DNA of 64,000 nucleotides from Paenibacillus peoriae KCTC 3763 (GCF_000236805.1 NZ_AGFX01000037.1:156514-220513), one strand, 5' to 3'; positions 9,540 to 18,555 are shown, numbered from the stretch's first letter. Notes: generated by a model not told the origin, from the sequence alone. A program made the numbers and translations.

Positions 9540-9752
9540 GTTTGTAAAATAGCAAACTGGGAAATACGACCTGGTAGCTAGCATATCCAAAAACCCAACA
9601 GAAATATACAAAACTTAGGCATTAAGAGGGAAATTGTGAGACAAAAAAATGTAAACGCTTTATATACAGCGCTTTCACGAGAAAAAGGGATGTATTCCGA
9701 GTAAAAGTGTGGTTTAATGGTCAAGGAAGCAGAATTTTCGGTTTTTTTGTCG
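9540..9752. other. Non-coding stretch upstream of the GNAT leader
   Basis: No gene seen. It contains TGTAAACGCTTTAT at 9649-9662, an imperfect match to the CcpA cre consensus (wrong at the last two bases), and an A-rich tract before it. Confidence 0.3.
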
Positions 9753-9925
9753 TCTGCTATATCTTGTCATGTCTTTGGACCTGACGTGAGGGTACATACC
9801 CTTTTGCTGTTCTTCATTTCATATATAGCAGATCGTATGCATTTTTATCATAATGCCTCGTGATTAACGCCATGCTAAGAATTTTAAGGATTTATGTAAA
9901 AATGACGGTGCTGTCTCATTTTTTT
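9753..9925 (+). ncRNA. Possible structured mRNA leader with a terminator-like hairpin (novel candidate)
   Basis: A 10-bp outer helix (TCTGCTATAT at 9753-9762 with ATATAGCAGA at 9823-9832) encloses two hairpins. One is 9766-9785, GTCA-t-GTC / TTTG / GAC-c-TGAC. The other is 9789-9802, AGGGT-ACAT-ACCCT. Together they can form a three-way junction. Downstream, 9898-9925 can fold as AAAAATGAC / GGTGCT / GTC-tc-ATTTTT followed by more T, which resembles a weak intrinsic terminator. The GNAT gene starts 30 bases later. The layout is that of an attenuating leader, but it matches no riboswitch class I know and was not folded computationally. Confidence 0.35.
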
Positions 9926-9955
9926 ATTATGCTTACGAAAAGGGAGATATAACTT

Positions 9956-10381
9956 ATGCACGTTCGTTCCTTTCAATTAAGTGATGTGAATCCAGTAACG
10001 GAACTCATGCAAATTGCCTTGTCAGAGGAGTGCTACAAGGAGACGGTGGGCGCTTTTGCACGTCAGCTTTCGTGGGATTCCGGTTTGATCGTCGTTGCGG
10101 AAGAAGAGGGAGAGATCGTTGGCGCCCTGATTGGCACGATTGATCAGAATCATGGTTGTTATTATCGTATTGCTGTTCACCCGGATCATCGTCGGATGGG
10201 AATTGGCAAGTCGCTTGTGGAATCTATGGAGCAGCGTTTTCAGCAGCGTAAGGTTAGCCGTATTTTGGTTGCCGGGGACAAGCATAACAGCGCGGCCATG
10301 CCTTTGTATGAGGCGATGGGCTACGGAGCGAGCCAGATTTTACAAACCTTTCAGAAACTCAGTATTTTGGCTCCGCATTAA
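9956..10381 (+). CDS. GNAT family N-acetyltransferase
   Basis: A 141-residue acetyl-CoA-dependent acetyltransferase. Motif A is clear: YRIAVHPDHRRMGIGKSLVE (the R/Q-x-x-G-x-G/A pyrophosphate loop is RRMGIG). Motif B follows with NSAAMPLYEAMGYG. The ribosome binding site is AAAAGGGAGA. It stands alone, so the acceptor substrate is unknown. The mRNA leader is long and may be structured. Confidence 0.88.
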   Translation: MHVRSFQLSDVNPVTELMQIALSEECYKETVGAFARQLSWDSGLIVVAEEEGEIVGALIGTIDQNHGCYYRIAVHPDHRRMGIGKSLVESMEQRFQQRKVSRILVAGDKHNSAAMPLYEAMGYGASQILQTFQKLSILAPH

Positions 10382-10511
10382 TCGGCAATCGATATAAAGA
10401 GAATTGAATATCTTTGAGGTTAAGACTTCCATTTAGAGCATATCTGAGTAACCGTTGCAATCGGGTACGGGATATGCTTTTCTATTTATAGCAGGGTTAA
10501 GGAGGATTATT

Positions 10512-11096
10512 ATGGACGCTTTGGCTCCTTCGTCAGGCCCAGTGCCTTCACCGGGAACATCCAAACAAGCAGGTCGCTCTGGACACGTACGCGATTGGTT
10601 GATCACTCTTCTGATTGCGATGGTTGTCTTGCTGCTTCTGAACCTGTTCGTGTTTAATCTGTCCACGGTCAGGGGACACTCGATGCAGCCGACGCTCATG
10701 GAAAGCCAACATCTGTTCGTTAACAAGCTGGTTTACAATTTTCATGATCCGGGCAGGGGAGACATCGTAATTTTAAAAGATCCCGACTCCAAGCCGGCCA
10801 GCCCGAGGTTTTTAGTGAAAAGAGTGATAGGCACTCCCGGGGACGTGATCCGGGTTGAACATAATCTTTTGTATGTGAACGGTAAGTTGCTAAATGAGCC
10901 TTACACCAGCTCCAGGGTAGAGGATGGTGATTACGGCCCTTTTACGGTGGAGCCGGGTCACTTTTTTGTCATGGGAGATAACCGCCATACTGCTGCAAGC
11001 AAGGACAGTCGCTATTTTGGCAGCATTAAAGCTCAGGATTTGCTGGGGCGTGCAGAGTTTATATTTTGGCCGATAACCGAGTGGAAGTGGCTATGA
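10512..11096 (+). CDS. Signal peptidase I (type I leader peptidase)
   Basis: A 194-residue membrane-anchored protease that cleaves Sec signal peptides on the outer face. It has a single N-terminal membrane helix (about residues 30-50), the nucleophile box GHSMQPTL (Ser near 57), the Lys box FLVKRVIGTPGD (Lys near 100) and the GDNR box VMGDNRHTAASKDSR, as in the Sip proteins of Bacilli. The start was set at the ATG after AAGGAGGATTATT; the open frame continues upstream without a site. Bacilli usually carry several paralogues, so a specific sip name is not assigned. Confidence 0.92.
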   Translation: MDALAPSSGPVPSPGTSKQAGRSGHVRDWLITLLIAMVVLLLLNLFVFNLSTVRGHSMQPTLMESQHLFVNKLVYNFHDPGRGDIVILKDPDSKPASPRFLVKRVIGTPGDVIRVEHNLLYVNGKLLNEPYTSSRVEDGDYGPFTVEPGHFFVMGDNRHTAASKDSRYFGSIKAQDLLGRAEFIFWPITEWKWL

Positions 11097-11198
11097 AGTG
11101 GCTATAGAGGCGATCGTTTGAAATCAATGCGGAACGCGTGTGAACCGATCAGGATCAAGATGGAGCAGACGGTCACGAATCAGGAAAGGAAGAGGAAT

Positions 11199-11636
11199 GT
11201 GAAAGAAGTGATGGTATATACCGATGGCGCTTGTTCGGGAAATCCGGGCCCCGGGGGTTGGGGTGTCGTTTTACTGTATGGAGAGCATCGCAAGGAACTG
11301 TCTGGAGCCGAGAAAATGACAACAAATAACCGCATGGAGATCAGGTCCGTGATCGAAGCGCTGAAGCTGCTCAAGGAGCCTTGCCATGTCAAAGTACACA
11401 GTGACTCTGCCTATGTCGTCAATTGCTTCAAGCAGGGCTGGATTAAGAATTGGCTCCGTAACGGCTGGCGCAACAGTAAAAATCAGCCTGTTGAAAATAA
11501 AGAGCTGTGGGAAGAACTGTGGGCACTGATGGGCAAGCATGAGGTTGAATATGTAAAGGTGAAGGGACACAGTGACAACGAGCTGAACAATCACTGTGAT
11601 TTCCTGGCGACCAGTGCTGTTAAAAATTTACGGTAG
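11199..11636 (+). CDS. rnhA: Ribonuclease HI
   Basis: A 145-residue enzyme degrading the RNA strand of RNA:DNA hybrids. All acidic active-site residues are visible: Asp in VYTDGACSGNPGPGGWG, Glu in NNRMEIRSVIEAL, Asp in VHSDSAYVVN and Asp in NHCDFLA. The basic handle WIKNWLRNGWRN is present. The GTG start gives the family N-terminus (MKEVMVYTDGA) and follows GGAAAGGAAGAGG; longer starts at 11118 (TTG) or 11160 (ATG) would add a non-homologous tail. The hallmark residues make it the active bacterial type 1 enzyme. Confidence 0.92.
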   Translation: MKEVMVYTDGACSGNPGPGGWGVVLLYGEHRKELSGAEKMTTNNRMEIRSVIEALKLLKEPCHVKVHSDSAYVVNCFKQGWIKNWLRNGWRNSKNQPVENKELWEELWALMGKHEVEYVKVKGHSDNELNNHCDFLATSAVKNLR

Positions 11637-11734
11637 CATCTGCTGCTATTTTCTGTTGAAATTTGAGTTAGAGAATTATTGCAAACTTCTCATACGAGCG
11701 ATTGTGAAAGTAATGAAAGAGAGGTGAATATCGG

Positions 11735-13483
11735 ATGCAACGCGGACTGACTCGGACGGCTGCCGGAACCGCTTCGACCTGGGCATCACTCAAGCAGGAA
11801 ATCATTGAGGCGGCTCCGGGGCTAGGGATCGACTCCATCGGGTTCGCATCCGCCGACCCCTTTCTGTCTCTGAAAGCTATATTGGAAGAGCAACGGGCCA
11901 AAGGTTATGAATCCGGCTTTGAGGAGCCGGATATTGACAAGCGGATTTATCCGGAGCTGTATGGCTCACAGCCTGCATCCCTGATTGCCATTGCGGTGGC
12001 GTATCCTTCCAAAATGAAGAACCCGCCGAAGTCGGACAAGGGCAAGTACCGTGGCATTATGGCACGTTCGGCCTGGGGGAAGGATTATCATCTTGTGCTG
12101 CGCGAGGCGATGGAAAAGCTTGAGGCTTTTATAAGTGAACGGGTGCCTGATGCGATAATGAAGAACATGGTGGATACCGGAGAATTGTCGGATCGAGCTG
12201 TAGCAGAACGCGCAGGTATTGGCTTTAGCGGTAAAAACACAATGATGATCTCGCCGACGCTGGGATCGTGGATTTATCTGGGCGAATTGCTGACGAATAT
12301 TCCTTTTCAACCCGATGAACCGGTCACGGATGGGTGCGGGGAATGCACCAAATGTCTGGATGCGTGTCCTACGGGCGCGCTTGTGGGACCGGGGCAGCTG
12401 AATGCCCGGCGATGTGTTTCCTTTTTGACACAAACGAAAGGCTTTCTGGATGAAGAGTTTATGCTAAAAATAGGAAATCGGCTGTACGGATGTGATACCT
12501 GCCAAATGGTATGTCCCAAAAATCGGGGCCTCAACTGGGATCATCATCCTGAGCTTGCACCCGATCCCGAAATTGTGAAGCCGCTGCTGCTGCCTTTGCT
12601 GGATTTGAGCAATCGTGAATTCAAGGAACGGTTTGGTCAAAGCGCGGCAGCCTGGCGAGGGAAAAAGCCGATTCAGCGCAATGCGATTATCGGGTTGGGC
12701 AATTTCAAGGATATCAGTGCCGTACCCAAGCTGACGGAGGTTCTGTTGGATGATCCACGCCCCGAGCTTCGGGGCACGGCGGCTTGGGCTTTGAGCCGAA
12801 TAGGAGGGGAAAACGCTATGACAGCGATCAAGCAAGCATCTGAGAAGGAACAACATGAGCAAGTACGCGAAATGATCGCGCAGGCGCATTCCAAACTGGA
12901 GGAGCAACAGCAAGCAGAACAGCAAAAGGTCTCTGAATTATCAAATTCAGAAGCAACGGCCGTGGATTCACAGGGTCCAACCACCATTTACTATGATGAA
13001 ATGGAGACCCCTGTGGGCACTTTGACGTTGTGCGCAACGGATCGGGGGCTGTGTCGAATAGAGTTTGGCGTTTTTTATGCGAAGGAGGCACTGCTTCAGC
13101 AATGGGCCCGGACGTGGGTCGGAGAATATGTCTACGTGCAGGAACCGGAAAAGCTGCGCGAGGCCACGGATCAACTGCGTGAATATTTTGCCGGAGAACG
13201 ACGGGAATTCAGTATAGCCTTTGATTTGAGAGGGGTTCCCTTCCAAGAGCAGGTATGGCGTGCACTGCAAAATATTCCGTATGGACAGAGCGTCTCCTAC
13301 AAGGATATTGCGGAGTCCATCGGACGTGCCAAAGCCGTACGCGCAGTCGGCGATGCGAGCAACAAAAATCCGCTGCCCATCTTGATTCCATGTCACCGGA
13401 TATCAGGTGCAAACGGAAGCCTGGTCGGTTATGCCGGAGGCCTGCAAATCAAGACAAAGCTACTGGATTTGGAAAAAGAATAA
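11735..13483 (+). CDS. queG: Fusion of epoxyqueuosine reductase QueG with an O6-alkylguanine-DNA alkyltransferase domain
   Basis: A 582-residue single open frame. Residues about 10-300 are QueG, the cobalamin- and FeS-dependent reductase that makes queuosine from epoxyqueuosine in tRNA. It shows the catalytic Asp region MVDTGELSDRAVAERAG and two 4Fe-4S clusters (CGECTKCLDACPTGAL near 201-216, then GCDTCQMVCPKN). HEAT-like repeats span about 305-395. After a Gln/Glu-rich linker, residues about 415-582 are an Ogt-type methyltransferase: FQEQVWRALQNIPYGQ, the acceptor Cys in ILIPCHRI (about 552) and GYAGGLQIK. QueG is normally about 380 residues and Ogt about 170, so both halves are full length. 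No stop or frameshift separates them. Start ATG follows AAAGAGAGGTG. Confidence 0.9.
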   Translation: MQRGLTRTAAGTASTWASLKQEIIEAAPGLGIDSIGFASADPFLSLKAILEEQRAKGYESGFEEPDIDKRIYPELYGSQPASLIAIAVAYPSKMKNPPKSDKGKYRGIMARSAWGKDYHLVLREAMEKLEAFISERVPDAIMKNMVDTGELSDRAVAERAGIGFSGKNTMMISPTLGSWIYLGELLTNIPFQPDEPVTDGCGECTKCLDACPTGALVGPGQLNARRCVSFLTQTKGFLDEEFMLKIGNRLYGCDTCQMVCPKNRGLNWDHHPELAPDPEIVKPLLLPLLDLSNREFKERFGQSAAAWRGKKPIQRNAIIGLGNFKDISAVPKLTEVLLDDPRPELRGTAAWALSRIGGENAMTAIKQASEKEQHEQVREMIAQAHSKLEEQQQAEQQKVSELSNSEATAVDSQGPTTIYYDEMETPVGTLTLCATDRGLCRIEFGVFYAKEALLQQWARTWVGEYVYVQEPEKLREATDQLREYFAGERREFSIAFDLRGVPFQEQVWRALQNIPYGQSVSYKDIAESIGRAKAVRAVGDASNKNPLPILIPCHRISGANGSLVGYAGGLQIKTKLLDLEKE

Positions 13484-13590
13484 GGACATATGTTTGCAAA
13501 TTGTGATTTGCTAGCTGTCCCATGTTTTGCTATGATAGGTTCGTGTGTAATGCATGATGATTCATATAAATATACAGAGGTGACGACTTC

Positions 13591-13845
13591 GTGGTGTGGA
13601 ATATTGTCATTCCGATTATTACCCTGATTGTTGGTTTGGTTGGGGGATTTTTCATCGGTGCTTATTATCTTCGCAAACAGCTTGAGAAGATGCAGAACGA
13701 CCCTGAAACGCTGCAAAAAATGGCCAAGCAGATGGGTTACAACCTGAATGGAAAACAAATGCAGAAGGCTCAGCAGATGATGAAGAACCAGCAGTTCTCC
13801 AAAAATCAGCCTAGTGCGCGTAAAAATCAGGGCCGTCGGAAATAA
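13591..13845 (+). CDS. YneF family (UPF0154) small membrane protein
   Basis: An 84-residue protein with one N-terminal transmembrane helix (IVIPIITLIVGLVGGFFIGA) followed by a basic amphipathic tail containing ENDPETLQKMA-like sequence (QNDPETLQKMAKQMG). Length, helix and tail match the UPF0154/YneF family of Firmicutes. The function is not known. The GTG start follows ACAGAGGTGACGA. It sits between queG and folE without a clear operon link. Confidence 0.85.
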   Translation: MVWNIVIPIITLIVGLVGGFFIGAYYLRKQLEKMQNDPETLQKMAKQMGYNLNGKQMQKAQQMMKNQQFSKNQPSARKNQGRRK

Positions 13846-13899
13846 TGAGCAACGTGAGCACGGATGTCGCATGAGGTTGCTGCATAGAGGAGGATTACT

Positions 13900-14493
13900 G
13901 TGGCTGGCGTAAAAGATTATATTAACCGCAAAGCTGCGGATAACCGGGATAAAATCGAGTACCATGTGGAGCAGATTTTACAACTGATCGGTGAAGACCC
14001 CAAGCGTGAAGGGCTGTTGGAAACACCGGCACGCGTAGCGCGCATGTATGAGGAAATATTTGCGGGTTATGAGGTTGATCCCCGGGATGCGCTGGGTGTG
14101 ACATTCGATGAGAATCACGAGGAGCTTGTGATTGTGAAGGACATCGTCTATTACAGCCAGTGTGAGCATCATATGGCTCCTTTCTTCGGAAAAGTGCATA
14201 TCGGCTATGTACCCAGCGGCAAAATTGTAGGATTGAGCAAGCTTGCCCGTCTGGTAGAGGCTGTGACCCGCCGCTTGCAAGTTCAGGAGCGGATTACATC
14301 ACAGATCGCGGATATTCTGGATGAAACGGTTTCTCCTCACGGGGTAATGGTGGTTGTAGAAGGCGAACATCTGTGTATGTGTGCAAGAGGTGTCAAAAAG
14401 CCGGGCAGTAAAACGGTAACATCTGCGGTACGCGGCTCATTCCGTAATGATGCAGCACAACGGGCAGAATTCCTGTCCCTGATCAAGGAATGA
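13900..14493 (+). CDS. folE: GTP cyclohydrolase I
   Basis: A 197-residue Zn enzyme that converts GTP to 7,8-dihydroneopterin triphosphate, the first step of folate synthesis and also the entry to queuosine precursors. Zn ligands are seen as Cys in [12 protein letters not shown] and in [12 protein letters not shown]. The substrate block [22 protein letters not shown] is intact. The GTG start follows AGAGGAGGATTACT. Its closeness to queG (shared queuosine pathway) may be coincidental. Confidence 0.95.
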   Translation: MAGVKDYINRKAADNRDKIEYHVEQILQLIGEDPKREGLLETPARVARMYEEIFAGYEVDPRDALGVTFDENHEELVIVKDIVYYSQCEHHMAPFFGKVHIGYVPSGKIVGLSKLARLVEAVTRRLQVQERITSQIADILDETVSPHGVMVVVEGEHLCMCARGVKKPGSKTVTSAVRGSFRNDAAQRAEFLSLIKE

Positions 14494-14521
14494 TCGAAGA
14501 CGGCTTGACGGTTATGTGATG

Positions 14522-14562
14522 AAAAAGGGTGGTTTACGCATAGGCGTAGCCACCCTTTTTTG
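14522..14562 (+). terminator. Intrinsic terminator after folE
   Basis: Stem AAAGGGTGG-TTTACGC with GCGTA-GCCACCCTTT, loop ATAG, then TTTTT. Strong. Confidence 0.92.
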
Positions 14563-14690
14563 CTAACACTCTTTTTGCTAACATAGGAAAAGACGGGTGG
14601 ACTGATGCAACATTCAACAACGCAGCATAGCTGCCTTAACATTTACGATTAGCCTGTGCATAACAGTGATTTTAAGATAGGGGATACCAT

Positions 14691-15536
14691 ATGGAGAACG
14701 TACATAGCTCAGCAGATAAAACAACATCTTTGCCTGATTTGCAATGGTATGAAGCGCCGCTTATGGACAACCGGGCGGACGTTTTGTCTCCGCTGGCCTG
14801 GGAGGAGCTGGCCTGTCGGCAAGTTGGAAAAGGAGCTGCGCCTGTTTTGCATCTGTGGCGGCATCCGTCTGCGCTGGTCATCGGTCACCGGGACCGCAGG
14901 CTTCCATACGCGCCGCAGGCGATGGAGCGCGTGCGCAGCGCGGGAACCTCAGTATGCGTGCGTCCCTCGGGCGGAGCAGCCGTCATGCTGGACAGGGGGG
15001 TACTGAACCTGTCCCTGATCCTGCCGAATCCGCAGCGGGCGATTAGCCTGAATGAGGATTTCCGGCTCATGGCGGGGCTGATTGCCGATGCGCTGGCCCC
15101 GTGGTCTGCCGAGGCGCAGACCGGGGAAATCACCGGGTCTTTCTGTCCCGGTGATTACGATGTCAGCGTCCTAGGCCGCAAGTTTTGCGGCATTGCGCAG
15201 CGACGTCAAGCCAAGGCGTATATCATCACGGCTTTCGTGATGATTGAGGGCAGTGGTGCAGAGCGTGCCCAGGCGGTGCAGCAGTTTTATGCGGCGGCAG
15301 CCGGAGATATGCCGGCTGGGGTGCCGCAGCCGGATTATCCACGGGTAAATCCGGCAACGATGGGTAGCCTGGCAGAGCTGGCTGGGGTGCCATCTGTTGA
15401 GGCCTATACGGCATCTCTGCGCCGGGTGATCGAAAGCCGGGCTACGATTTTGCCTGTCGATGGCTCGCTAGCGCAGCCGCAAGGATTGGCAGAGCAAATG
15501 GCTGCTCTTAGGGAACGATACGACTCACAAGTATAG
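14691..15536 (+). CDS. lipL: Octanoyl-[GcvH]:protein N-octanoyltransferase (LipL-type)
   Basis: A 281-residue member of the biotin/lipoate A/B ligase fold. The block GSFCPGDYDVSVLGRKFCGIAQRRQ matches LipL, the Bacillus amidotransferase that moves octanoyl or lipoyl groups from GcvH to E2 subunits: the Cys (about 152) forms the acyl-enzyme and the Lys binds the acyl group. The sibling LipM has a different sequence around its Cys, which argues against it. RPSGGAAVMLDRGVLNLSLIL is the typical ligand pocket. RBS GATAGGGGATACC is moderate. It is monocistronic. The LipL assignment rests on this one motif. Confidence 0.75.
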   Translation: MENVHSSADKTTSLPDLQWYEAPLMDNRADVLSPLAWEELACRQVGKGAAPVLHLWRHPSALVIGHRDRRLPYAPQAMERVRSAGTSVCVRPSGGAAVMLDRGVLNLSLILPNPQRAISLNEDFRLMAGLIADALAPWSAEAQTGEITGSFCPGDYDVSVLGRKFCGIAQRRQAKAYIITAFVMIEGSGAERAQAVQQFYAAAAGDMPAGVPQPDYPRVNPATMGSLAELAGVPSVEAYTASLRRVIESRATILPVDGSLAQPQGLAEQMAALRERYDSQV

Positions 15537-15611
15537 TGTAGAAAATGAATTTAGCTCACTAGCTTACATGAAACCTAGCTCATATGAAACTTAGTTCACA
15601 TGGCACTTAGC

Positions 15612-16976
15612 TTAGAAGGGCAGCCATCTCAGCTTGGAGGCCTGAGCGTAGCGCTCTTCCACCGCAGGCCAGTTGACGACATGCCACCAGTCTTCGATGT
15701 ATTTGTTGCGCTCGTTCTGATGCTTTAAGTAATAGGCGTGTTCCCACACATCAATCGCCAGCAGCGGAATGGACTCCCATTGAGTCAGGTTCTGGTGCTT
15801 TTCGGCCTGCAAAATTTCAAGCCGTCCCGCACGCGGACTCCACACCAGGATCGCCCAGCCGCCTCCTTCAACCTTTTCGGCTGCCGAACTGAATTGCTTC
15901 TTGAATGCATCGTAGCTGCCAAAATCCTTTTTGATCTGCTCAGCCAGCGGCCCGCTTGGTTTTCCGCCGCCTTTGGGGCTCATAATCGTCCAAAAAAGAG
16001 TATGCAGATAATGGCCCGCACCGTTAAAAGCCAGTTCCCGCTCCCAGTGCTTTACAAGGCTAAAATCACCTGTTTTCCGGGCCTCTTCCAGCTTCTTCTC
16101 TGCTATATTCAAATCATTCACATAGCTCAAATGATGCTTGTCATGGTGAATACGCATCGTCTTTTCATCAATGTACGGCTCAAGCGCGTTATAGGGGTAG
16201 GGGAGTGGTGGCAACCGATGTCCCCCAATAGGAACTGAGCGACCGGGGGAAGCTTTTTCCGTTGCCGAGGGCTGTGTCTGACCGGATTGAACGCCCATGG
16301 ACGCCCATGTGCCTTCTCCCCGTATGCCCGCCTGTCGCTCTCGAAACGCATCCTCAGGGTAGTGCTCCCCCTCCGCTGCCACATGATACAATCCAGCCGC
16401 CCGTTCGATGGAGCCAGGCTCTTGAAAGGGGGTGGTCGAGATCAGGAAATATTGGCTTTCATGGGCCGCGTGCAGCACAATTCCGGCGGATCTGGGCTGC
16501 TGTCGTAATGCAAGACTGTGCTCGCCCAGCAGGCCAAGCTGGCGAACATATTCCTGTGACTGACGGTTTGCAGTTTGCAGCAAACCGTCCAGCCGGCGAT
16601 GTAGATCTTGCGAGACAGTCTTTGGCAATGACACCTCTCCAGATGACGACGCCTCACCCTGTTCCCTCGACTGTCCAGAATGTTCAGCCAGTTCGTGTGT
16701 GTGTGCTTCTGGAGCAGCCGATTTCTGCTCTCCTGAGTCCTGCCACGCCTGAGCCGCCGGATCGAGGGCGCTCCGCTGCTCTTCAAGCAGTTCTACAGCA
16801 GCACGTTCAGTCTGTTCAAATACGGTTCGCCAATCATCGAGCAGCTGCACATATGCAGGCTCAAGCCCCTCGGTAGCGGACTTAATCACTTCCACATGCC
16901 AACTTTCCTGCTGCTTCCAATGCCGGATTTCTTCCAGCACGCGCAAGGGCAGAAAAGACCCATAATTACTCAGCAT
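15612..16976 (-). CDS. Superoxide dismutase with long N-terminal extension
   Basis: A 454-residue protein. The C-terminal half (about 245-450) is a complete Fe/Mn SOD: MRIHHDKHHLSYV, GHYLHTLFWTIMSPKGGGKP, GGGWAILVW and [19 protein letters not shown] keep all four ligands. Residues 1-190 are helical and Glu/Gln-rich. They begin LPLRVLEEIRHWKQQESWHV, reminiscent of the DUF2935-type helical bundle found ahead of SODs in some Bacilli (B. subtilis SodF also has an extension). A Ser/Gly-rich linker joins the halves. The start MLSNYGSF follows GGAGGTAAAAACA. No signal peptide is seen. The role of the extension is unknown. Confidence 0.85.
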   Translation of the reverse strand: MLSNYGSFLPLRVLEEIRHWKQQESWHVEVIKSATEGLEPAYVQLLDDWRTVFEQTERAAVELLEEQRSALDPAAQAWQDSGEQKSAAPEAHTHELAEHSGQSREQGEASSSGEVSLPKTVSQDLHRRLDGLLQTANRQSQEYVRQLGLLGEHSLALRQQPRSAGIVLHAAHESQYFLISTTPFQEPGSIERAAGLYHVAAEGEHYPEDAFRERQAGIRGEGTWASMGVQSGQTQPSATEKASPGRSVPIGGHRLPPLPYPYNALEPYIDEKTMRIHHDKHHLSYVNDLNIAEKKLEEARKTGDFSLVKHWERELAFNGAGHYLHTLFWTIMSPKGGGKPSGPLAEQIKKDFGSYDAFKKQFSSAAEKVEGGGWAILVWSPRAGRLEILQAEKHQNLTQWESIPLLAIDVWEHAYYLKHQNERNKYIEDWWHVVNWPAVEERYAQASKLRWLPF

Positions 16977-17145
16977 TGTTTTTACCTCCCGTATCCCGCT
17001 ATGGATATCCGGGTTGGAGAAAGAATCTGCCCCGGATGCATACGTACCCATTATATTCGCCGCCTCATCGGGAATATGTCTACAAACTCCCTCTATCAGA
17101 TACCCATGTCATACAAAATCATGAATGCCATTGGACGCAAAAAAA

Positions 17146-17190
17146 GAAGCCTGACTAAGGCACGAGCTAAGCGTCCATAATCAGGCTTCT
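17146..17190. terminator. Hairpin terminator downstream of the hydrolase gene
   Basis: A 9-bp stem, GAAGCCTGA with TCAGGCTTC, followed on the minus strand by an A/T-rich tract (complement of AAAAAAA at 17139-17145). It lies between the hydrolase stop (17220) and the SOD gene start. Confidence 0.7.
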
Positions 17191-17219
17191 CCATATCATT
17201 TCATTACTGCACCATTTTA

Positions 17220-18257
17220 TTACTTGGCAGCCGTTTGCTTATTCGCATTAGCGACGGTCTTCTTGTCCTCTAGCTCCTGCACACTGCTTAAAAACGTTGA
17301 TACCCGCCGCAAATATTCACGTGGATGCTCTCTGAAAATCAGCTCATGCAGTCCATTTTTGACAATCCACACACTGGAAAGCGGATTGGTCTGATTGGCA
17401 GCAAGCTTTTCCGCAATGGGATAAGGCGCTTTTTCATCCTGTGTACCATGCACAAACATGATCGGGAACGGATAGTTTTCCTTTTTGACTTCCTGATATG
17501 GAATCTGATGCAAACTGGTGCCGTTCAAGACCGGAAACAGCAACTCCAGAATTTCCAAAGATGGATGGCGTGGCAAATCAATTTGATTATGAATGTTATG
17601 GTATAGCGTATCTGGTTCCAGCAGGAAGGTGCTGTCCAAAATCATCGCGTCCACATCCTTGGTTTGCAAGCCCGCCTGCAGGGCGGTTCCTGCCCCCATC
17701 GAGAAGCCCCATACAATAATCTCCGATGAGCCGCGTTGCTTCGCAAGCTGGATCGCCCCTAGAAGCTGCTGGGATTCCGCTTTGCCTCCGGTCGCGACTG
17801 CTTTGCTGTTTTGGGATGCGAATCCATAATCGAACATAACCACATTAAAGTTCAAACGATGGGCATAGTGCGCCAGATCATACATGGGAATCCAGCTTTC
17901 TTCGCGATTGGCCCCATAACCATGGCTGAAAATAATCGTTTTCCGCGATTGATTTGCCGGGATGTACCAGCCTTGCACCATGCGGCTGCCGTCCTTGGCG
18001 GGGAAGCTGACGTCCTCATAGGCCATTCCCTTCGCCTGCATCGGGTTGGAGTACAGCGGCGCCACAGTTGGATTCGTCAGTACCCATGCGATGTAGGCGT
18101 GCAGGGCAATAAAACAAAACAACAGAAAAAATACAACCGATAGCAGCAGCGCAATCACAATGTGCTTGAACCGCAGCATACGGGAATTAATCAGTGGGAT
18201 GGACGGCTCCTGAACAGCGGTTTGTAGCTGTGAGCTGCGCTGGGATGTCGAAATCAT
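17220..18257 (-). CDS. Membrane-anchored alpha/beta hydrolase
   Basis: A 345-residue protein with one N-terminal membrane helix (about residues 32-55, HIVIALLLSVVFFLLFCFIA) and an exported alpha/beta-hydrolase domain. Motifs seen: SHGYGANREE (oxyanion hole), the nucleophile elbow GFSMGAGTAL, the acid region FVHGTQDEKAPY and a late His in KNGLHELIF. The family is BEM46/YqkD-like with unknown substrate. The ATG follows AAGGAGGCTCTTAC. It is transcribed alone, with a terminator downstream. Confidence 0.87.
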   Translation of the reverse strand: MISTSQRSSQLQTAVQEPSIPLINSRMLRFKHIVIALLLSVVFFLLFCFIALHAYIAWVLTNPTVAPLYSNPMQAKGMAYEDVSFPAKDGSRMVQGWYIPANQSRKTIIFSHGYGANREESWIPMYDLAHYAHRLNFNVVMFDYGFASQNSKAVATGGKAESQQLLGAIQLAKQRGSSEIIVWGFSMGAGTALQAGLQTKDVDAMILDSTFLLEPDTLYHNIHNQIDLPRHPSLEILELLFPVLNGTSLHQIPYQEVKKENYPFPIMFVHGTQDEKAPYPIAEKLAANQTNPLSSVWIVKNGLHELIFREHPREYLRRVSTFLSSVQELEDKKTVANANKQTAAK

Positions 18258-18555
18258 GTAAGAGCCTCCTTATAAAAAATTGAGCTTCATGCTATAGAAT
18301 TTAGGTACAAATTCACTTGAAAATGATAGTGTATGTCCATATTGATACCTATTATCGTATGATGGTGATTATACAAAGTCAACGCCTGTACCGGAAAAGT
18401 AAAAATGATGCAAAGAATTGTCGATGTTTGTTCTTTTTCTGTAATATAGCTGTCACAAAAACATCGGTTTACAGTAGCCGCGAGTATTCTATATAATTTA
18501 TGTAACCATGTTTCATGGTGTGAAACGAAAATGGATACAAGGGGAGCGGTTCACG
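18258..18555. other. Divergent intergenic region, hydrolase gene / IclR gene
   Basis: About 300 bases with no gene. A/T-rich around 18290-18370 and 18410-18500. TTGTCG (18419-18424), an 18-base spacer and TAATAT (18443-18448) form a weak candidate promoter for the IclR gene. Confidence 0.35.

Noticed and set aside
9649-9662. CcpA cre site upstream of the GNAT gene
   Set aside because: TGTAAACGCTTTAT fails the consensus at the last two fixed positions; it may be chance in an A/T-rich stretch.
15738-16238. A 166-codon frame opposite the long SOD gene
   Set aside because: It is antisense to the conserved SOD domain and has no support of its own.
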